This document shows, piece by piece, positions 63,585 to 64,000 of a stretch of 64,000 bases of DNA. The notes beneath the pieces were generated by a model, which ran no database searches, was not told the origin of the DNA, and saw only the letters and a list, made by a program, of their open reading frames with translations. This DNA is from Gemmatimonadota bacterium (lineage in GTDB: Bacteria; Gemmatimonadota; Gemmatimonadetes; Gemmatimonadales; Gemmatimonadaceae). Each line of letters opens with the position of its first letter. The stretch's first letter is position 1. The stretch covers positions 248,001-312,000 of the forward strand of contig JAQBQB010000020.1 of NCBI GenBank assembly GCA_028287235.1, given 5' to 3'. The translations under genes and the position numbers were made by a program.

Positions 63585-64000
63585 CTTTCATCGTAATTGG
63601 AATCGACGGCGGCGGATCGAAGACGCACGCCATGGTCGCCGACGAACAGGGCCGCACGATCGCCGAAACGGTCGGACCGGGCAGCGCCGTGCGTCCCGGC
63701 CAGGCCGAGCATTCGGCGAACGTCATCTCCGACGTCGTGCGCGACGCGCTGGCGTCGTGCGAGATGACCCACGTGACGCCGCGCGCCCTGTGCGTGGGTG
63801 TCGCCGGCGCGGGGCGCGAGACGGAGCGCCAGGAGCTCTGGCAGGCCCTCGTGAGCCGCGATCTCGCCTCGGAGCTCGTGATCCACTCCGACTTCAGCAT
63901 CGCGCTCGACGACGCCTTTGGCGACGGCCCGGGCGTATTGCTGATCGCCGGCACCGGATCGGTCGCCTTTGGGCGCAGTCCGGCCGGCGCGACGTCGCGC
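63581..64000 (+). CDS. BadF/BadG-type amino-sugar kinase, N-terminal part (cut by window edge)
   Basis: ATG at 63581 overlaps the symporter stop (ATGA). 140 codons are visible. GIDGGGSKTHAMVADE at 7-22 is the ASKHA phosphate-1 loop; LCVGVAGAGRE near 75 and LLIAGTGSVAFG near 127 are the adenosine/phosphate-2 motifs of the N-acetylglucosamine/MurNAc kinase (NagK/MurK-like) family. It would phosphorylate an imported amino sugar. The C-terminal part is outside the window, so the exact sugar cannot be told. Confidence 0.88.
   Translation, partial: MTFIVIGIDGGGSKTHAMVADEQGRTIAETVGPGSAVRPGQAEHSANVISDVVRDALASCEMTHVTPRALCVGVAGAGRETERQELWQALVSRDLASELVIHSDFSIALDDAFGDGPGVLLIAGTGSVAFGRSPAGATSR

Overview
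The window is a dense, high-GC bacterial chromosome segment with almost no non-coding space: every gap between genes is under 300 bases and many neighbours overlap by 1-17 bases. Gene content fits a free-living, LPS- or glycan-coated Gram-negative-type cell: BamD, a LysM envelope protein, several lipoproteins, a glycosyltransferase-9 protein and sugar-nucleotide synthesis. The mix (split 2-oxoacid dehydrogenase E1, inositol-phosphate synthase, a NagB-PIG-L fusion, and interspersed repeats that read as 'HPERSE' in a false frame) is what I would expect of a Gemmatimonadota genome. That is an inference from overall character, not from a marker comparison. Most genes lie on the minus strand; plus-strand genes are a 5-kb glycan block (7.4-12.4 kb), one tRNA, and the right end (56.5-64 kb).

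Left part (1-7.3 kb, minus strand): the start of hemA with a siroheme-type dehydrogenase and a CcsA/HemX membrane protein; a secreted LysM protein; ssb; rimI-tsaB-tsaE (tRNA t6A and ribosomal acetylation); and uvrB. Then on the plus strand come two polytopic membrane proteins flanking a GT9 glycosyltransferase, ending in a repeat element. 12.5-21.2 kb (minus) holds a methyltransferase, a bifunctional Rel enzyme, radC, secA, nadD and bamD.

21.3-32.9 kb (minus) is a sugar-nucleotide operon: gmd-rmd (GDP-6-deoxyhexose), carB (out of place), a wbpD/wbpB/wbpE/wbpA set expected to make UDP-2,3-diacetamido-glucuronate, ugd, and a UDP-glucuronate decarboxylase. 33-36.5 kb is the alpha ribosomal operon (rpmJ-rpsM-rpsK-rpsD-rpoA-rplQ) with rpmB appended and a clean terminator. 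36.5-40 kb is smpB-amidase-pyrD-pyrF, facing a tRNA-Leu(CAG) that has its own promoter and terminator.

40.3-54.5 kb (minus): inositol-phosphate synthase with a CDP-alcohol phosphatidyltransferase (probable inositol phospholipid synthesis), then pyruvate/2-oxoacid dehydrogenase E1 alpha, E1 beta and E2 with several small unknown proteins interleaved, a PHP phosphoesterase, a pteridine-reductase-like SDR with an altered active site, a cysteine-rich unknown protein, thioredoxin reductase, a metallo-beta-lactamase-fold hydrolase, an aspartase and an Rrf2 regulator.

55.2-64 kb looks like a peptidoglycan amino-sugar salvage locus: a NamZ-type exo-muramidase (DUF1343) divergent from an AmiE-like serine hydrolase, two sodium:solute symporters, a NagB deaminase fused to a PIG-L deacetylase, and a BadF-type amino-sugar kinase cut by the window edge. 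An ErpA/IscA-type protein sits among them. No wholly new system is proven. The best leads are this salvage locus and its unusual start-region structures, the cysteine-rich unknown at 45.0-45.8 kb, and the placement of carB.
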